From positions 62,001-126,000 of the forward strand of contig CALZJH010000003.1 in the NCBI GenBank assembly GCA_945787845.1: a stretch of DNA of 64,000 bases. Direction: 5' to 3'. Positions 52,273-63,990 of this stretch are shown piece after piece (positions within the stretch are counted from its first letter, which is position 1; the number at the start of each line of letters is the position of its first letter). The position numbers were made by a program, and so were the translations under genes. Origin of the DNA: an uncultured Woeseiaceae bacterium. GTDB lineage: Bacteria; Pseudomonadota; Gammaproteobacteria; Steroidobacterales; Woeseiaceae. Under the pieces are notes generated by a model that worked only from the letters and a program-made list of their open reading frames with translations, made no database searches and was not told the origin of the DNA.

Positions 52273-54207
52273 ATGGGCAGGATGCAACTTGCAATAGCAA
52301 TATGGGGCATTGTCGTTTGTGCTATCGCCAATGCCCAGGAACTGCCGCCGCTGGAAGCCTATGGGCGGCTGCCTGAGTACGACATGTATGAATTATCGCC
52401 CAGCGGGAAGCTCGGTGCGACCAGGCTGACAGCAGACGGGCGCGACCTCGTGGTGGTTTTCGACGTTGATACGGCGGCGTTCGTTTCCGGCGCCGATGCG
52501 GCAGAAGTCAACCCCCGCAGCTTGCGCTTCATCGACGACAATCAGCTGGTACTGGTGGCGGGCCGGACAATCAAGAGCTTTGCGGTTCGTGACTCGTTCG
52601 ACTATAGCAGCGCCTATGCGTTGAACATCTCCAATAAGGATGTGTGCGTCTTGCTGCGCAAGGCGGAAGAACTGTATCCGTACCAATCAGGCCTGGGCCG
52701 TATCATCGGTAGCGATCCGGAATCGTCCACAGTGTACATGCCTGCATTCGCCGGTAGCGCGGCGCCAGCGTTGTCGGTCTTTAAAGCCGATCTTGAAACT
52801 TCGAGAGGGAGGGTCCTGTTCAAGGGTAACTCGCGCACGATTGACTGGTTTCTCGATGGGCAAGGTAAGCGGCTGGTACGCGAAGATTTCGACGATAGGA
52901 AAAACGTCCACAAGATATTCGTATACCCCAGGGACAGTGGAAAGCCGCGCCTTATTTACGAAGAGCAAACGGACATCCCACGATTCGGCGCCGTTGGCGT
53001 GACGGAGGCCCGCGACGCGCTGGTGCTGCTAAGTCGTGCAGGTGGCACCGGAAGCGTGTCTTACTACCTGATGAGCCTCGAAAACGGCGAGATATCAGGC
53101 CCTCTATTTACGGAATCCGAGCGTGACATCGAGCGCGTCATCACGGATATCGATCGTGTGGTTTACGGCGTGGAATTTGCCGGCTTCAAACCTACGTACG
53201 CCTTTTTTGACGAAGAGCTCGAAGAGCGCGTCAAAACGGTCCAGTCTCGTCTCGAGGGTGTGTCCGCGTCTCTGACAAGCTGGAACCATGATTTCAGCAA
53301 GCTCGTGTTCGAGGTTGCCGGTGGCTGGAGTTCCGGCGCATACCTCATGTTCGATGACGTGTATGGATCGCCAAAGGTACTGGGGCAAATGCGGCGGGAC
53401 ATTGGGCCAGAGCATGTAGCGACCGTCGAAATCATCGACTATACGGCCCGCGACGGATTAAGCATTCCGGCCTTGCTGACCGCGCGGCCGGACATTCGGG
53501 AAGCAGGGAAATCGCCGTTGATCGTCATGCCACACGGTGGTCCCGAAGCGCACGATCGATTCGGCTTTGACTGGATGGCGCAGTATTTCGCGAGTCGCGG
53601 GTACTTGGTTCTGCAACCGCAGTTTCGTGGTTCCGACGGATTTGGCAATACTCACCTGCTCGCAGGACGAGGTGAATGGGGCGGCAAGATGCAATCGGAT
53701 CTGGACGATGGCGTCGAATTCCTGGTTGAAGAAGGAATCGCAGATCCGGAAAGGGTGTGCATGTTGGGCGCCAGCTACGGGGGGTACGCTGCATTGGCCG
53801 CTGGTGCATTTTCGCCCGACAAATACCGTTGCATTGTTGCTATTGCTCCCGTAACGGACGTGCGGCGAATGCTGAGCCAGGAAAGACGTGAGCGCGGCCG
53901 GGATAACTGGGTGCTCGACTACTGGGAAGACCTGTATGGAGCCGAGGCATCGGAAAAAGAAGAGCTCAACTCACTATCCCCGGTGTTCCGCGCGGATGCT
54001 TTCAAAGCGCCTGTCTTGCTCATTCACGGCAGAAAGGACACGGTCGTTCGTATCAACCAGAGCAAGTTGATGAACAAGGCCTTGCGCAAGGCAGGCAAGG
54101 ACGTCACGTTCATTGAGCTGAAAGGTGAGGATCACTGGCTCACGCAGGAAGAGACCCGGATCGAGATGCTGCGAGCGACAGCGACGTTTATCGAGCAGCA
54201 TCTTTAA
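52273..54207 (+). CDS. S9-family prolyl oligopeptidase, exported
   Basis: About 644 residues with a signal peptide (AIAIWGIVVCAIANAQE). An N-terminal beta-propeller precedes an alpha/beta-hydrolase domain containing the nucleophile motif GASYGGYAA, the acid in HGRKDTVV and the histidine in GEDHWL, the S9 acylaminoacyl-peptidase order. The start at 52273 is preferred because GGAGGAG is 12 bases upstream; 52282 and 52222 are alternatives. It would release dipeptides or acyl amino acids in the periplasm. Confidence 0.9.
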   Translation: MGRMQLAIAIWGIVVCAIANAQELPPLEAYGRLPEYDMYELSPSGKLGATRLTADGRDLVVVFDVDTAAFVSGADAAEVNPRSLRFIDDNQLVLVAGRTIKSFAVRDSFDYSSAYALNISNKDVCVLLRKAEELYPYQSGLGRIIGSDPESSTVYMPAFAGSAAPALSVFKADLETSRGRVLFKGNSRTIDWFLDGQGKRLVREDFDDRKNVHKIFVYPRDSGKPRLIYEEQTDIPRFGAVGVTEARDALVLLSRAGGTGSVSYYLMSLENGEISGPLFTESERDIERVITDIDRVVYGVEFAGFKPTYAFFDEELEERVKTVQSRLEGVSASLTSWNHDFSKLVFEVAGGWSSGAYLMFDDVYGSPKVLGQMRRDIGPEHVATVEIIDYTARDGLSIPALLTARPDIREAGKSPLIVMPHGGPEAHDRFGFDWMAQYFASRGYLVLQPQFRGSDGFGNTHLLAGRGEWGGKMQSDLDDGVEFLVEEGIADPERVCMLGASYGGYAALAAGAFSPDKYRCIVAIAPVTDVRRMLSQERRERGRDNWVLDYWEDLYGAEASEKEELNSLSPVFRADAFKAPVLLIHGRKDTVVRINQSKLMNKALRKAGKDVTFIELKGEDHWLTQEETRIEMLRATATFIEQHL

Positions 54208-54214
54208 GTATAAT
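54187..54214 (+). promoter_or_regulatory. Predicted sigma-70 promoter of oadGAB
   Basis: A perfect TATAAT lies at 54209-54214, just after the S9 peptidase stop, with a weak -35-like TTTATC 16 bases upstream (54187-54192). It is 28 bases before the oadG start, the right place for the oad operon promoter. Only the -10 is convincing. Confidence 0.5.
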
Positions 54215-54242
54215 CCCCGCAATCGTTTTCGCCGGGACCGCA

Positions 54243-54452
54243 ATGCAGGCTTCTCTTTTTGATCAGGGCGTGACGCTCATGCTGGTTGGCATGGGTACGG
54301 TTTTCGTCTTTCTGACCCTGCTTGTGGTGGCCATGACAGTGATGGCCGGCATTATCCGGCGCTTTACGCCGCCCGTTACCGAGGGTGTCAGCGACGAAGA
54401 AATCGTCGCGATCACTGCCGCGATTGCGCAGCATCGACACAAAAACTCTTAG
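54243..54452 (+). CDS. oadG: Oxaloacetate decarboxylase gamma subunit
   Basis: A 69-residue protein with one N-terminal helix (GVTLMLVGMGTVFVFLTLLVVAM, family signature GMG-V-F-F-L) and a short soluble tail ending in His-rich KNS. OadG anchors OadA to the OadB membrane pump and binds zinc near its C terminus. It is the first of three genes in the standard gamma-alpha-beta order. Confidence 0.93.
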   Translation: MQASLFDQGVTLMLVGMGTVFVFLTLLVVAMTVMAGIIRRFTPPVTEGVSDEEIVAITAAIAQHRHKNS

Positions 54453-54470
54453 TTTCAAGTAGTACTAATT

Positions 54471-56243
54471 ATGAATAACAAGAAACCCCTGGGGATCACC
54501 GAGCTGGCCCTGCGTGATTCCCACCAGAGCCTGCTTGCCACGCGCATGCGCATCGACGATATGCTGCCCATTGCCGCGAAACTCGACAAAGTCGGATTCT
54601 GGTCGATCGAGTCCTGGGGCGGCGCCACGTTCGACGCCTGTATTCGCTTCCTCGGCGAGGATCCGTGGGAGCGTATCCGGCGTCTGAAGGCGGCAATGCC
54701 GAACACGCCGCAGCAAATGTTGTTCCGCGGCCAGAACATCCTGGGCTACCGGCACTATGCCGACGATCTCGTGCGCAAGTTCGTGGAGCGTTGCGCCGTC
54801 AATGGCGTCGACGTATTTCGTATCTTCGACGCGCTGAACGACCTGCGTAATCTCGAAACGGCGATCAAGGCAACGGTCGAAGTGGGCAAGCATGCCCAGG
54901 GTACGATTTCCTACACGGTAAGCCCGGTGCACACGATCGACCTGTGGGTCGATATGGGCAAGCGCATCCAGGACATGGGCGCGCACTCAATATGCATCAA
55001 GGACATGGCCGGATTACTGCGTCCCTATGAATCGTTCGAGCTCGTCAGCCGCCTCAAAGAAGCCGTGGAAATCCCCATCCAGATGCACTGTCACGCAACG
55101 ACGGGCCTGTCGACAGCGACCCTCGTCAAGGCGGTCGAAGCCGGTATCGACACTATCGATACGGCCGTTTCGTCGATGAGCATGACGTACGGCCATTCGC
55201 CGACAGAGTCGCTGGTCGCGATCCTGGAAGGCACTGATCGCGATACGGGACTCGATATCATCCTGATTGAAGAGATCGCCGCCTATTTCCGCGAAGTACG
55301 CAAGAAATACGCGAAGTTCGAAGGCGCACTGCGCGGTGTCGATTCGCGCATTCTCGTGGCGCAGGTTCCGGGCGGCATGCTCACGAATCTCGAGAATCAG
55401 CTCAAGGAACAGGACGCCGGCGAGAAGCTTGACGACGTGCTTGAAGAAATCCCGCAGGTGCGGCGCGACCTCGGCATGTTGCCGCTCGTGACGCCGACCT
55501 CGCAAATCGTCGGTACACAGGCTGTTATCAACGTACTGTCGGGTTCGCGTTACACGACCATTACGAAAGAGACCGCGGGAATATTGAAGGGCGAGTATGG
55601 TGAGACGCCCGCGCCGGTCAACGAGGGGCTTCAGCAACGCGTGCTCGACGGCGGGGAGCCTGTCACCTGCCGACCCGCCGATCTGCTTGAGCCCGAGCTC
55701 GAGAAGCTCACGAAGGAGCTCAATCACGTCGCGATTGAGAAGAAGATTCACCTGGCGGACGACGTTGTCGATGACGTGCTGACCTACGCGCTGTTCCCGC
55801 AGATCGGCACTCGGTTCCTGCAGAACCGGGATAACCCGGCTGCGTTCGAACCGGCGCCGTGGGATGAGCCCGAGCCGCCGGCGGTGGCCGCGGCCCCGTC
55901 CGGCGGTGGCGCCGGAGTGTACTCGGTCCGCGTCAACGGCAAGGCTTATACGGTCGAGGTCGCAGAAAGCGGTCAGCTGGGCGCCATCGCGCCTGCCGCC
56001 GCGTCAGCCGCTGCGGCACCGTCCGACGACGGGGAACCCGTCAACGCTTCTCTGGCCGGCAATATCTTCAAAGTGCACGTGTCACCTGGTGTCGCGGTCA
56101 ATGAAGGCGACCCGCTGGTAATCGTCGAAGCCATGAAGATGGAGACTGTCGTTCCCGCGCCGAGGTCCGGCACGGTGACCGAAGTCTTCGTCGCCGAAGG
56201 CGACAAGGTCTCAGTCGGCGACGCCCTCGTTGCGATCGGCTGA
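54471..56243 (+). CDS. oadA: Oxaloacetate decarboxylase alpha subunit (biotin-dependent)
   Basis: A 590-residue protein. The N-terminal carboxyltransferase domain has [18 protein letters not shown] and the metal/lysine loop [10 protein letters not shown] Pro/Ala-rich linker (about residues 460-525) leads to a biotin carrier domain with EAMKMET; K556 is the biotinylated lysine. It moves the carboxyl group of oxaloacetate to biotin for decarboxylation by OadB. Pyruvate carboxylase B subunits look similar, but the adjacent oadG and oadB settle the assignment. Confidence 0.95.
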   Translation: MNNKKPLGITELALRDSHQSLLATRMRIDDMLPIAAKLDKVGFWSIESWGGATFDACIRFLGEDPWERIRRLKAAMPNTPQQMLFRGQNILGYRHYADDLVRKFVERCAVNGVDVFRIFDALNDLRNLETAIKATVEVGKHAQGTISYTVSPVHTIDLWVDMGKRIQDMGAHSICIKDMAGLLRPYESFELVSRLKEAVEIPIQMHCHATTGLSTATLVKAVEAGIDTIDTAVSSMSMTYGHSPTESLVAILEGTDRDTGLDIILIEEIAAYFREVRKKYAKFEGALRGVDSRILVAQVPGGMLTNLENQLKEQDAGEKLDDVLEEIPQVRRDLGMLPLVTPTSQIVGTQAVINVLSGSRYTTITKETAGILKGEYGETPAPVNEGLQQRVLDGGEPVTCRPADLLEPELEKLTKELNHVAIEKKIHLADDVVDDVLTYALFPQIGTRFLQNRDNPAAFEPAPWDEPEPPAVAAAPSGGGAGVYSVRVNGKAYTVEVAESGQLGAIAPAAASAAAAPSDDGEPVNASLAGNIFKVHVSPGVAVNEGDPLVIVEAMKMETVVPAPRSGTVTEVFVAEGDKVSVGDALVAIG

Positions 56244-56256
56244 GACCGTCTGACGC

Positions 56257-57387
56257 ATGGATCTCATTGAACAAATCTGGACCGGCTCGGGCATCTACCA
56301 GATCACGGGTGGCCAACTTGCCATGCTGGGTATCTGCCTTGCACTGCTGTATCTCGGTATCGTCAAGAAGTTCGAGCCGCTGCTGCTCGTGACGATCGGC
56401 TTCGGCGGCCTGCTCAGCAATATCCCCGGTGCCGGCATTGCCGAGTCGGGTGGCTTGCTCTTCATGGCTTACGAAGTCGGAATCAAGTCGGGTGCGTTTC
56501 CGCTGATCATCTTCATGGGGGTGGGCGCACTGACTGACTTCGGGCCCTTGCTGGCGAACCCGCGGACCCTGTTTCTCGGGGCCGCGGCCCAGTTCGGCAT
56601 TTTTGCGACGCTGCTGGGTGCACTCGGTCTCACCGAACTCGGCCTGATGGATTTCTCGCTGCGCGAGGCGGCAGCCATCGGCATTATCGGCGGCGCGGAC
56701 GGCCCAACGGCAATTTATGTTGCAGGACAGCTGGCGCCCAACCTGCTCGGCGCGATCGCGGTAGCGGCTTACTCATACATGGCACTGGTCCCGCTGATCC
56801 AGCCGCCGATCATGAAGGCACTGACGACCAAGGCCGAGCGCGAGATCAAGATGGTGCAGCTGCGCGAGGTGTCGACGGCCGAGCGCATCATGTTCCCGCT
56901 CATGATCCTGCTGCTGGTCGGGCTGTTACTGCCGACGGCAGCACCGCTGCTCGGCATGCTGGCCTTTGGCAACCTGATGCGTGAGTGTGGCGTTGTCGAT
57001 CGTCTTTCGCACACGACACAGAACGCGTTGATCAACATCGTCACGATATTCCTCGGCCTCGCCGTCGGCTCGAAGCTCAGCGCCGACCAGTTCCTTGCCG
57101 TCAGCACGCTCGGCATTCTCGTGCTGGGCATGGTCGCATTCGCGATCGGCACGGCGAGTGGTCTGCTTATGGGCAAGCTCATGAACAGGATGTCGAAGCA
57201 GCCGATTAACCCGTTGATCGGGGCGGCGGGCGTGTCGGCCGTGCCGATGGCCGCGCGCGTGGCCAACAAGGTGGGCCTTGAAGCCAATCCGCACAACATC
57301 CTGCTCATGCATGCGATGGGTCCAAACGTTGCCGGCGTCATCGGTTCGGCCGTGGCGGCAGGTATCATGATCATGTTCGCGTCGTAG
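56257..57387 (+). CDS. oadB: Oxaloacetate decarboxylase beta subunit (Na+ pump)
   Basis: A 376-residue membrane protein of about nine helices with OadB landmarks: [28 protein letters not shown] (the region of the functional Asp) and [18 protein letters not shown]. It decarboxylates carboxybiotin and exports Na+. Begins 13 bases after oadA. With Nqr it gives the cell two primary sodium pumps. Confidence 0.95.
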   Translation: MDLIEQIWTGSGIYQITGGQLAMLGICLALLYLGIVKKFEPLLLVTIGFGGLLSNIPGAGIAESGGLLFMAYEVGIKSGAFPLIIFMGVGALTDFGPLLANPRTLFLGAAAQFGIFATLLGALGLTELGLMDFSLREAAAIGIIGGADGPTAIYVAGQLAPNLLGAIAVAAYSYMALVPLIQPPIMKALTTKAEREIKMVQLREVSTAERIMFPLMILLLVGLLLPTAAPLLGMLAFGNLMRECGVVDRLSHTTQNALINIVTIFLGLAVGSKLSADQFLAVSTLGILVLGMVAFAIGTASGLLMGKLMNRMSKQPINPLIGAAGVSAVPMAARVANKVGLEANPHNILLMHAMGPNVAGVIGSAVAAGIMIMFAS

Positions 57388-57400
57388 CGATGGTATTCCT

Positions 57401-58252
57401 ATGAGTTCTCTGTCAATAGTCATCCCCGCCAAGAATGAAGCCGGCGCTATCGGCACTGCCGTGGCGGGTGCAAAGGAAGCCTGCCCGGAGGCCGAGATCA
57501 TCGTTGTCGATGACGGTTCCGAGGACGATACGGCGGCGGTGGCGAAAGAGGCCGGCGCAATCGTCGTCCGGCACCCCGAGAGCCTCGGTAACGGCGCGGC
57601 GGTGAAGGCCGGTGCGCGTGCCGCGACCGGCGACATCATTGCGTTCATGGACGGCGACGGCCAGCACAATGCGGCCGAGTTTGCGTCTTTGCTCGAGAAA
57701 CTCGACGACGGTTACGACATGGTGATCGGTGCGCGCGACTCAGGGTCACATGCCAATGTCGGCCGTCTGTATGCAAACGGTATCTACAACGTGGTTGCGT
57801 CGTGGTTGACGGGCCGCCGTATCCCCGACCTGACCTCCGGATTTCGAGTGGTTCGTGGCGCGCTGTTCAAGCAGTTCCTCTACCTCTTGCCGAATGGCTT
57901 CTCGTACCCGACGACGATCACGATGGCCTTCCTGCGTGCCGGTTATCCGATTACGTTCGAGACGATCCCGGTCGATAAGCGCGTTGGCAAAAGTCACATA
58001 CGTCCAATTCGGGACGGCCTGCGTTTCATGGTCATCATCTTCAAGATCGCGACCTTGTATTCGCCGCTGAAGATATTCCTGCCGATCAGTGCCGGTTTCT
58101 TTGCGACCGGGCTGGGCTGGTACGCCTACACGTTCTCGACGATGGGTCGTTTCACGAACATGAGCATGTTGCTGCTCAGTGCTGCCGTAATCGTATTCCT
58201 CATCGGCCTGATCTCCGAACAGATAACGGCGTTGACCTACAGCAAGTCCTGA
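57401..58252 (+). CDS. Family 2 glycosyltransferase, DPM/DPG-synthase-like
   Basis: A 283-residue GT-A enzyme. SIVIPAKNEAGAIG and VVDDGSEDDT mark the nucleotide-binding start, and FMDGDGQH holds the metal-binding DxD. HIRPIRDGLRFM is common in polyprenyl-phosphate transferases. Two C-terminal helices (IFLPISAGFFATGLGWYAY; LLLSAAVIVFLIGLI) anchor it. Probably transfers a sugar to undecaprenyl phosphate. It lies 13 bases after oadB and one base before the next gene. Confidence 0.87.
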   Translation: MSSLSIVIPAKNEAGAIGTAVAGAKEACPEAEIIVVDDGSEDDTAAVAKEAGAIVVRHPESLGNGAAVKAGARAATGDIIAFMDGDGQHNAAEFASLLEKLDDGYDMVIGARDSGSHANVGRLYANGIYNVVASWLTGRRIPDLTSGFRVVRGALFKQFLYLLPNGFSYPTTITMAFLRAGYPITFETIPVDKRVGKSHIRPIRDGLRFMVIIFKIATLYSPLKIFLPISAGFFATGLGWYAYTFSTMGRFTNMSMLLLSAAVIVFLIGLISEQITALTYSKS

Positions 58253-58253
58253 T

Positions 58254-58664
58254 ATGCGGCACGTTATTGTGGTGGTTGGCAGTGACGAACAGCGCCGGCA
58301 GGCAGTGCCGCAGGTTCGCCTGCTGGATGACGAGTCCATTCGTCAGTCGACCTGGTACGCGAGCCGTAACCAGGATGACCCGGGCGTGCTGCTCGACGAC
58401 CATCGTAGTTTCGTGATGCGGTTGGCGCTCCTGCCGCTACTGGCCTATCGCTTCTACCTGTTGGTCCACAACACCCGTTTATGGGGTGGTAAGCGACCGC
58501 TGGTCCTGGTGCGTGGACGCAGTCTTGGCAGCCGCATCGCGGCGTACGCGGGATCGTGGGGCGGCGGCGACATTGTCAAGGCGGACGGGTCCGACGAGCC
58601 GGCCCTGGGGCCGACTCGCTACGTCCTGAAGCCGGACGGCAAGCTCGAGCTGCTCGACGCCTAG
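58254..58664 (+). CDS. Small protein of unknown function after the glycosyltransferase
   Basis: A 136-residue protein starting one base after the glycosyltransferase stop, so clearly co-translated. It has one hydrophobic stretch (about residues 56-70, RLALLPLLAYRFYLLV) and basic flanks, and otherwise no motif I recognise. Its stop overlaps the convergent M20 dipeptidase stop by four bases. Perhaps an accessory to the transferase; function unknown. Confidence 0.6.
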   Translation: MRHVIVVVGSDEQRRQAVPQVRLLDDESIRQSTWYASRNQDDPGVLLDDHRSFVMRLALLPLLAYRFYLLVHNTRLWGGKRPLVLVRGRSLGSRIAAYAGSWGGGDIVKADGSDEPALGPTRYVLKPDGKLELLDA

Positions 58665-60067
58665 CGGTTGAAGTGATCCTCCAGCACCTGTGCCACGCAG
58701 CTGGTCAGGCGTTTCCCGGTTTCGATGTGCAGGAATTCGTTGGGGCCATGCGCGTTCGACTTCGGACCGAGGAGTCCGGTAATCAGGAACTGTGCGTCCG
58801 GGAAGCGCTCGCCGAGCATGCCCATGAACGGAATTGTCCCGCCGGTTCCCATGTACATCGACGGTTTATCGAAAAACGCATTCGATGCTTTTTGCATCGA
58901 CGCTTCCAGCCAGGGAGCGATTTCGGGCGCATTCCAGCCGGCCATGCTCGAGTCGGCATCGAACTCGACTTTTACGAGCGGCGGTGTGTCGGCTTCGAGC
59001 ACTTCCTTGACCGCGACCGCGGCGTCGTCGGCGTCGACGGTGGGCGGCAAGCGGAAAGACAGCTTGAGCACCGTGTACGGCAACAGCACGTTGCCCGCGT
59101 TCACGAGTTCGGGCATGCCCTCCTGTCCCGTGACAGCCAGCGTGGGACGCCAGGTGTTGTTGAGCAGCAGTTCCGTGTGTGACTCGGCCGGCTGCGGGTC
59201 GTCGACGGCCCAGGGGAATTTCTCGTAAACGAGTTCCTGCAGTGTCTCGGCCGCAAGCTTTGCCTGTTCCAGTCGCTGCTCCGGAATATCGGCATGCAGA
59301 GCCTCGGTCTTGATCTGGCCGCTGTCCTCGTCCTCGATCCGGCTGAGCAGTTGCCTCGCCGTCCGGAAACTCGACGGCACCACACCGCTGGCCGTGCCGG
59401 AATGAACGCCCTCGGTCAGCGAATCAACCCGCAGGGTACCCGTGAGGTTGCCGCGCAGCGAGGTCGTGCACCACAGCTGGTCGTAGTTACCGCACTCGGC
59501 GTCGAGGCAGACCACGAGATCGGGCGAACCGATGCGATCTTCAAGCAGGTCGATGTAGTAGGGCAGATCGAAGCTGCCGCTTTCCTCGCAGCCCTCGACG
59601 ATGACGACGCAGTGCGCATGCGGAATTCCTTGTTCCTGCAGCGCGCGGATGGCAGTGAGTGAGCCGAATGTCGCATACCCGTCATCGGCACCACCGCGTC
59701 CATACAGCTTGCCGTCCCTGATGACCGGCGTCCACGGGTCCAGGTCGTCCTCCCAGCCGCTGAACTCGGGCTGTTTGTCGTAGTGACCGTACAGCAGCAC
59801 GACCTCATCCGACTGTCCCGGGATGTCGATGAACAGCAACGGAGTCCGGCCTTCGATGCGCACGACCTCGATCGTCATGTCCTTGATCGGCTGGGTCTTG
59901 CACCAGGCCTCGAGCATGGCGACTGCTGTTTCCATGTGGCCGTGCTTTTCCCAATCCGGATCGAAATGCGGCGACTTGTTGGGGACTTTGATGTACTCGG
60001 AAATTTCGGGAATGATCTCGTCATCCCACATCTTGTTGACAAATTCGGCGGTCTGTTTGTTGTCCAT
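58661..60067 (-). CDS. M20-family dipeptidase
   Basis: A 468-residue cytoplasmic dizinc peptidase. Metal motifs: LLYGHYDKQPE, GRGGADDGYA (bridging Asp) and EGCEESGS, with a C-terminal GPNEFLHIE histidine. It resembles carnosinase-like (CNDP/PepV-like) dipeptidases. The ATG follows nine bases after the MBL hydrolase stop, so they may be co-transcribed. It would finish peptides that the periplasmic M1, M3 and S9 enzymes release. Confidence 0.9.
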   Translation of the reverse strand: MDNKQTAEFVNKMWDDEIIPEISEYIKVPNKSPHFDPDWEKHGHMETAVAMLEAWCKTQPIKDMTIEVVRIEGRTPLLFIDIPGQSDEVVLLYGHYDKQPEFSGWEDDLDPWTPVIRDGKLYGRGGADDGYATFGSLTAIRALQEQGIPHAHCVVIVEGCEESGSFDLPYYIDLLEDRIGSPDLVVCLDAECGNYDQLWCTTSLRGNLTGTLRVDSLTEGVHSGTASGVVPSSFRTARQLLSRIEDEDSGQIKTEALHADIPEQRLEQAKLAAETLQELVYEKFPWAVDDPQPAESHTELLLNNTWRPTLAVTGQEGMPELVNAGNVLLPYTVLKLSFRLPPTVDADDAAVAVKEVLEADTPPLVKVEFDADSSMAGWNAPEIAPWLEASMQKASNAFFDKPSMYMGTGGTIPFMGMLGERFPDAQFLITGLLGPKSNAHGPNEFLHIETGKRLTSCVAQVLEDHFNR

Positions 60068-60076
60068 GTTGTTGTC

Positions 60077-60973
60077 TTATTTCCCGGTCAGTGAACGGAT
60101 AAACGTCTGCGTCATGCGCTCGGTCGTAATGAAGAACCAGCTGTAGTCGTCGTGGTAGACGGCCAGTGGATTTGCGGCCAATATTTCCTCGGCGCTCATG
60201 CCTTTGTCTATGAGTGCTTTCACTCGCGCCTCGCTGTCCCTGAGCATGGCGAGGTCCTGCTCGAGTCCGGCTTTGGTGCCCACGTCGCCATGGCCGGTGA
60301 GAATCCTGGTGTTCTCGTCAGACATGTCGATGATTTGCTGCATGCCGGCCATGTAGCCGGCGACGGAACCGCCGCTGTCCAGGTCGATGAACGGGAAGAG
60401 CCCACGAAAGCTGAGATCGCCGGCCGCGATGACGTTGGCGTTGACGAAGTGAATGATCGCATCGCCATCGGTGTGTGCATTCGGTACGTGAATCGCCACG
60501 GCCTGCTCGCCGTTGACGTGAAACGTCATCTTGTCCGAGAACGTGATGACGGGCAGCGCGCCGGGCCCGGTATTGAGCTGCTCGTTGTCGCGCATGCGCG
60601 TGCGCAGCTGGTCATGCGACACGACGATAGCGCCTTTTTCCGAGACATAGACGTTGCCGCCGACATGATCGCCGTGCGCGTGCGTGTTGATGACGAAGTC
60701 GATTGGCCGGCCTGCGATTTCCTCGGCCCTTGCCACTAGCGCAGGCGCCGTGGGCTCCATGACGTCGTCGATCATGACGATGTACTCGTCGCCAACCAGC
60801 AGCCCGACGCCACCGCCTACAAAATCGGCAGGTTCGTTGAGGGCAAAGCCTTCGTTGGTATTCCCCAGCTGGTAAATGCCGGGGGCGACTTCAACGGCCG
60901 CGAACGGGTTCGGGGCGTCCTCGGCCGACGCCAGCGGCGCGGCGACGAAAAACAACAGCAGGGCAGATCTCAT
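60077..60973 (-). CDS. Exported MBL-fold metallohydrolase
   Basis: A 298-residue metallo-beta-lactamase-fold protein with a signal peptide (MRSALLLFFVAAPLASAED). The zinc motif is NTHAHGDHVGGN; further ligands are in HVPNAHTDGD and TGHGDV. Its organisation is like exported cyclase/glyoxalase-type hydrolases, and substrate is unknown. The start at 60973 is preferred because it gives a signal peptide; the frame is open 13 codons further. Confidence 0.88.
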   Translation of the reverse strand: MRSALLLFFVAAPLASAEDAPNPFAAVEVAPGIYQLGNTNEGFALNEPADFVGGGVGLLVGDEYIVMIDDVMEPTAPALVARAEEIAGRPIDFVINTHAHGDHVGGNVYVSEKGAIVVSHDQLRTRMRDNEQLNTGPGALPVITFSDKMTFHVNGEQAVAIHVPNAHTDGDAIIHFVNANVIAAGDLSFRGLFPFIDLDSGGSVAGYMAGMQQIIDMSDENTRILTGHGDVGTKAGLEQDLAMLRDSEARVKALIDKGMSAEEILAANPLAVYHDDYSWFFITTERMTQTFIRSLTGK

Positions 60974-61018
60974 CACGGTCTCCGGATAGACGGGACAGCG
61001 ATTGTAGCCCAAATCTCG

Positions 61019-62514
<1,496 letters not shown>

Positions 62515-62518
<4 letters not shown>

Positions 62519-63831
62519 GCCAGTGTATCCATTACGCGTCGAACCGCCTCAAACGACTGCGTCATCTCGTCGGGGTCCGAATTAAGGAAAGGTGAGAACT
62601 GTAGCGTATCCATGCCGGCACGTATGACGATGTTCTCATCCCAGAAGCATTTCTTGTGGGCTTCAGCACCGCGCGCGCCCGGTGTGCCGTCCCGAGGCGC
62701 CATCTCGATGGCACCCATGAGGCCGTAGTTGCGTACATCGATGACGTGCTTGTGATCGTCGAAAGAGTGCAACAACTCCTCGAAATGCGATTCGAGGGCC
62801 CTGGATTGCTCGAACGTGCCTTCGTCGTCGTAGACGTCCAGTGTCGCCAGTCCGGCGGCCGCCGCGACCGGATGCCCGGAGTAGGTGTAACCGTGGAACA
62901 GCTCGATCATGTGCTCGGGACCCTGCATGAAGGCCTCGTAGATTGAGTCCCGCACCAGCACGGCACCCATCGGCACGACGCCGTTGGTCAGGCCCTTGGC
63001 GGTCGTGATGATGTCGGGTGTGACGCCAAAGCGCTGCGCGCCGAAGGCGTGTCCCAGCCGGCCGAATGCGGCGATGACTTCGTCAAAGATCAGCAGGATG
63101 CCGTGTTCGTCGCAGATTTCGCGCAGGCGCTGGAGATATCCCGGCGGCGGCGGAATGACACCGGCCGACCCGGCAACGGGCTCGACGATGACCGCGGCGA
63201 TATTGCTGCCGTCGTGCAGCAGGCAAAGTCGGGCGAGGTCTTCCGCCAACTCGATACCGTGCTCTGGCAGGCCGCGGGAGAATGCATTGCGTTTTGTGTC
63301 GAGCGTATGGCGCAGGTGATCGACACCCGGTATCAGTACTGCGCTGAAGACCTTGCGGTTGGGCACGATGCCGCCGACCGACATGCCGCCGAAGTTCACA
63401 CCGTGATAACCCTTCTCGCGGCCGATCAGCCGCGTGCGATTGCCTTCGCCGCGCGCGCGGTGATAGCCGATGGCAATCTTCAATGCGGTGTCGACCGACT
63501 CGGAGCCGGAGTTCGTAAAGAAGCAGTGGTTGATGCCCTCCGGGGCCATCGACGTGACGCGCTCGGCGAGTTTCAGCGCCTTGTCATTCGTTACCTGGAA
63601 CGACATGCAGTAGTCGAGCGACGCGACCTGCTTTTGCACGGCTGCGACGATCGTCGGGTGGCAGTGGCCGAGCCCCGACGTCCACAGCCCGGAAAACGTG
63701 TCGTAGAGGCGCGTACCGTCGTCGGTCGTGTACCAGTGTCCACTGGCGCCCGAGATGACACGTGGCTGCTTGTTGAAGTCGCGGTTCGCGGTAAAGGGCA
63801 TCCAATAGGGGGTGTTGACTGCGGCGTTCAT
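62515..63831 (-). CDS. Class III omega-amino acid:pyruvate aminotransferase
   Basis: A 438-residue PLP enzyme. The cofactor lysine is in TTAKGLTNGVVPMGAVLV, with the aspartate in LLIFDEVIAAFGR, and the N-terminal SGLWTSGLGHCHP matches beta-alanine:pyruvate transaminases. It supplies the semialdehyde substrate for the MmsA gene immediately downstream. The ATG at 63831 follows a GGAGG at about 63839-63843. Its 5' region is shared with a divergent gene at the right edge. Confidence 0.9.
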
Positions 63832-63953
63832 GCAATGCGCCTCCGGGTTGAGAATTCGGCAAGAACCGCAGTGTACGCCTGCTACCGAATGTTAAACAAT
63901 CCGTTAGTTGGGGATATTTAAGCTATTGATTTATATAGACAGGGACGCCAAAA

Positions 63954-63971
63954 TGTTTAGTAAGCTAAACA
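63954..63971. promoter_or_regulatory. Perfect operator-like palindrome at the right edge
   Basis: TGTTTAG at 63954-63960 and CTAAACA at 63965-63971 form a perfect seven-base inverted repeat around TAAG. A shorter palindrome with the same outer half, TGTTAAACA, lies at 63890-63898, closer to the aminotransferase start. Both sit in the divergent gap between the aminotransferase and the gene beginning at 63991, where an autoregulated repressor would act. Confidence 0.6.
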
Positions 63972-63990
63972 CTTATCGGGAAGCGAACAC

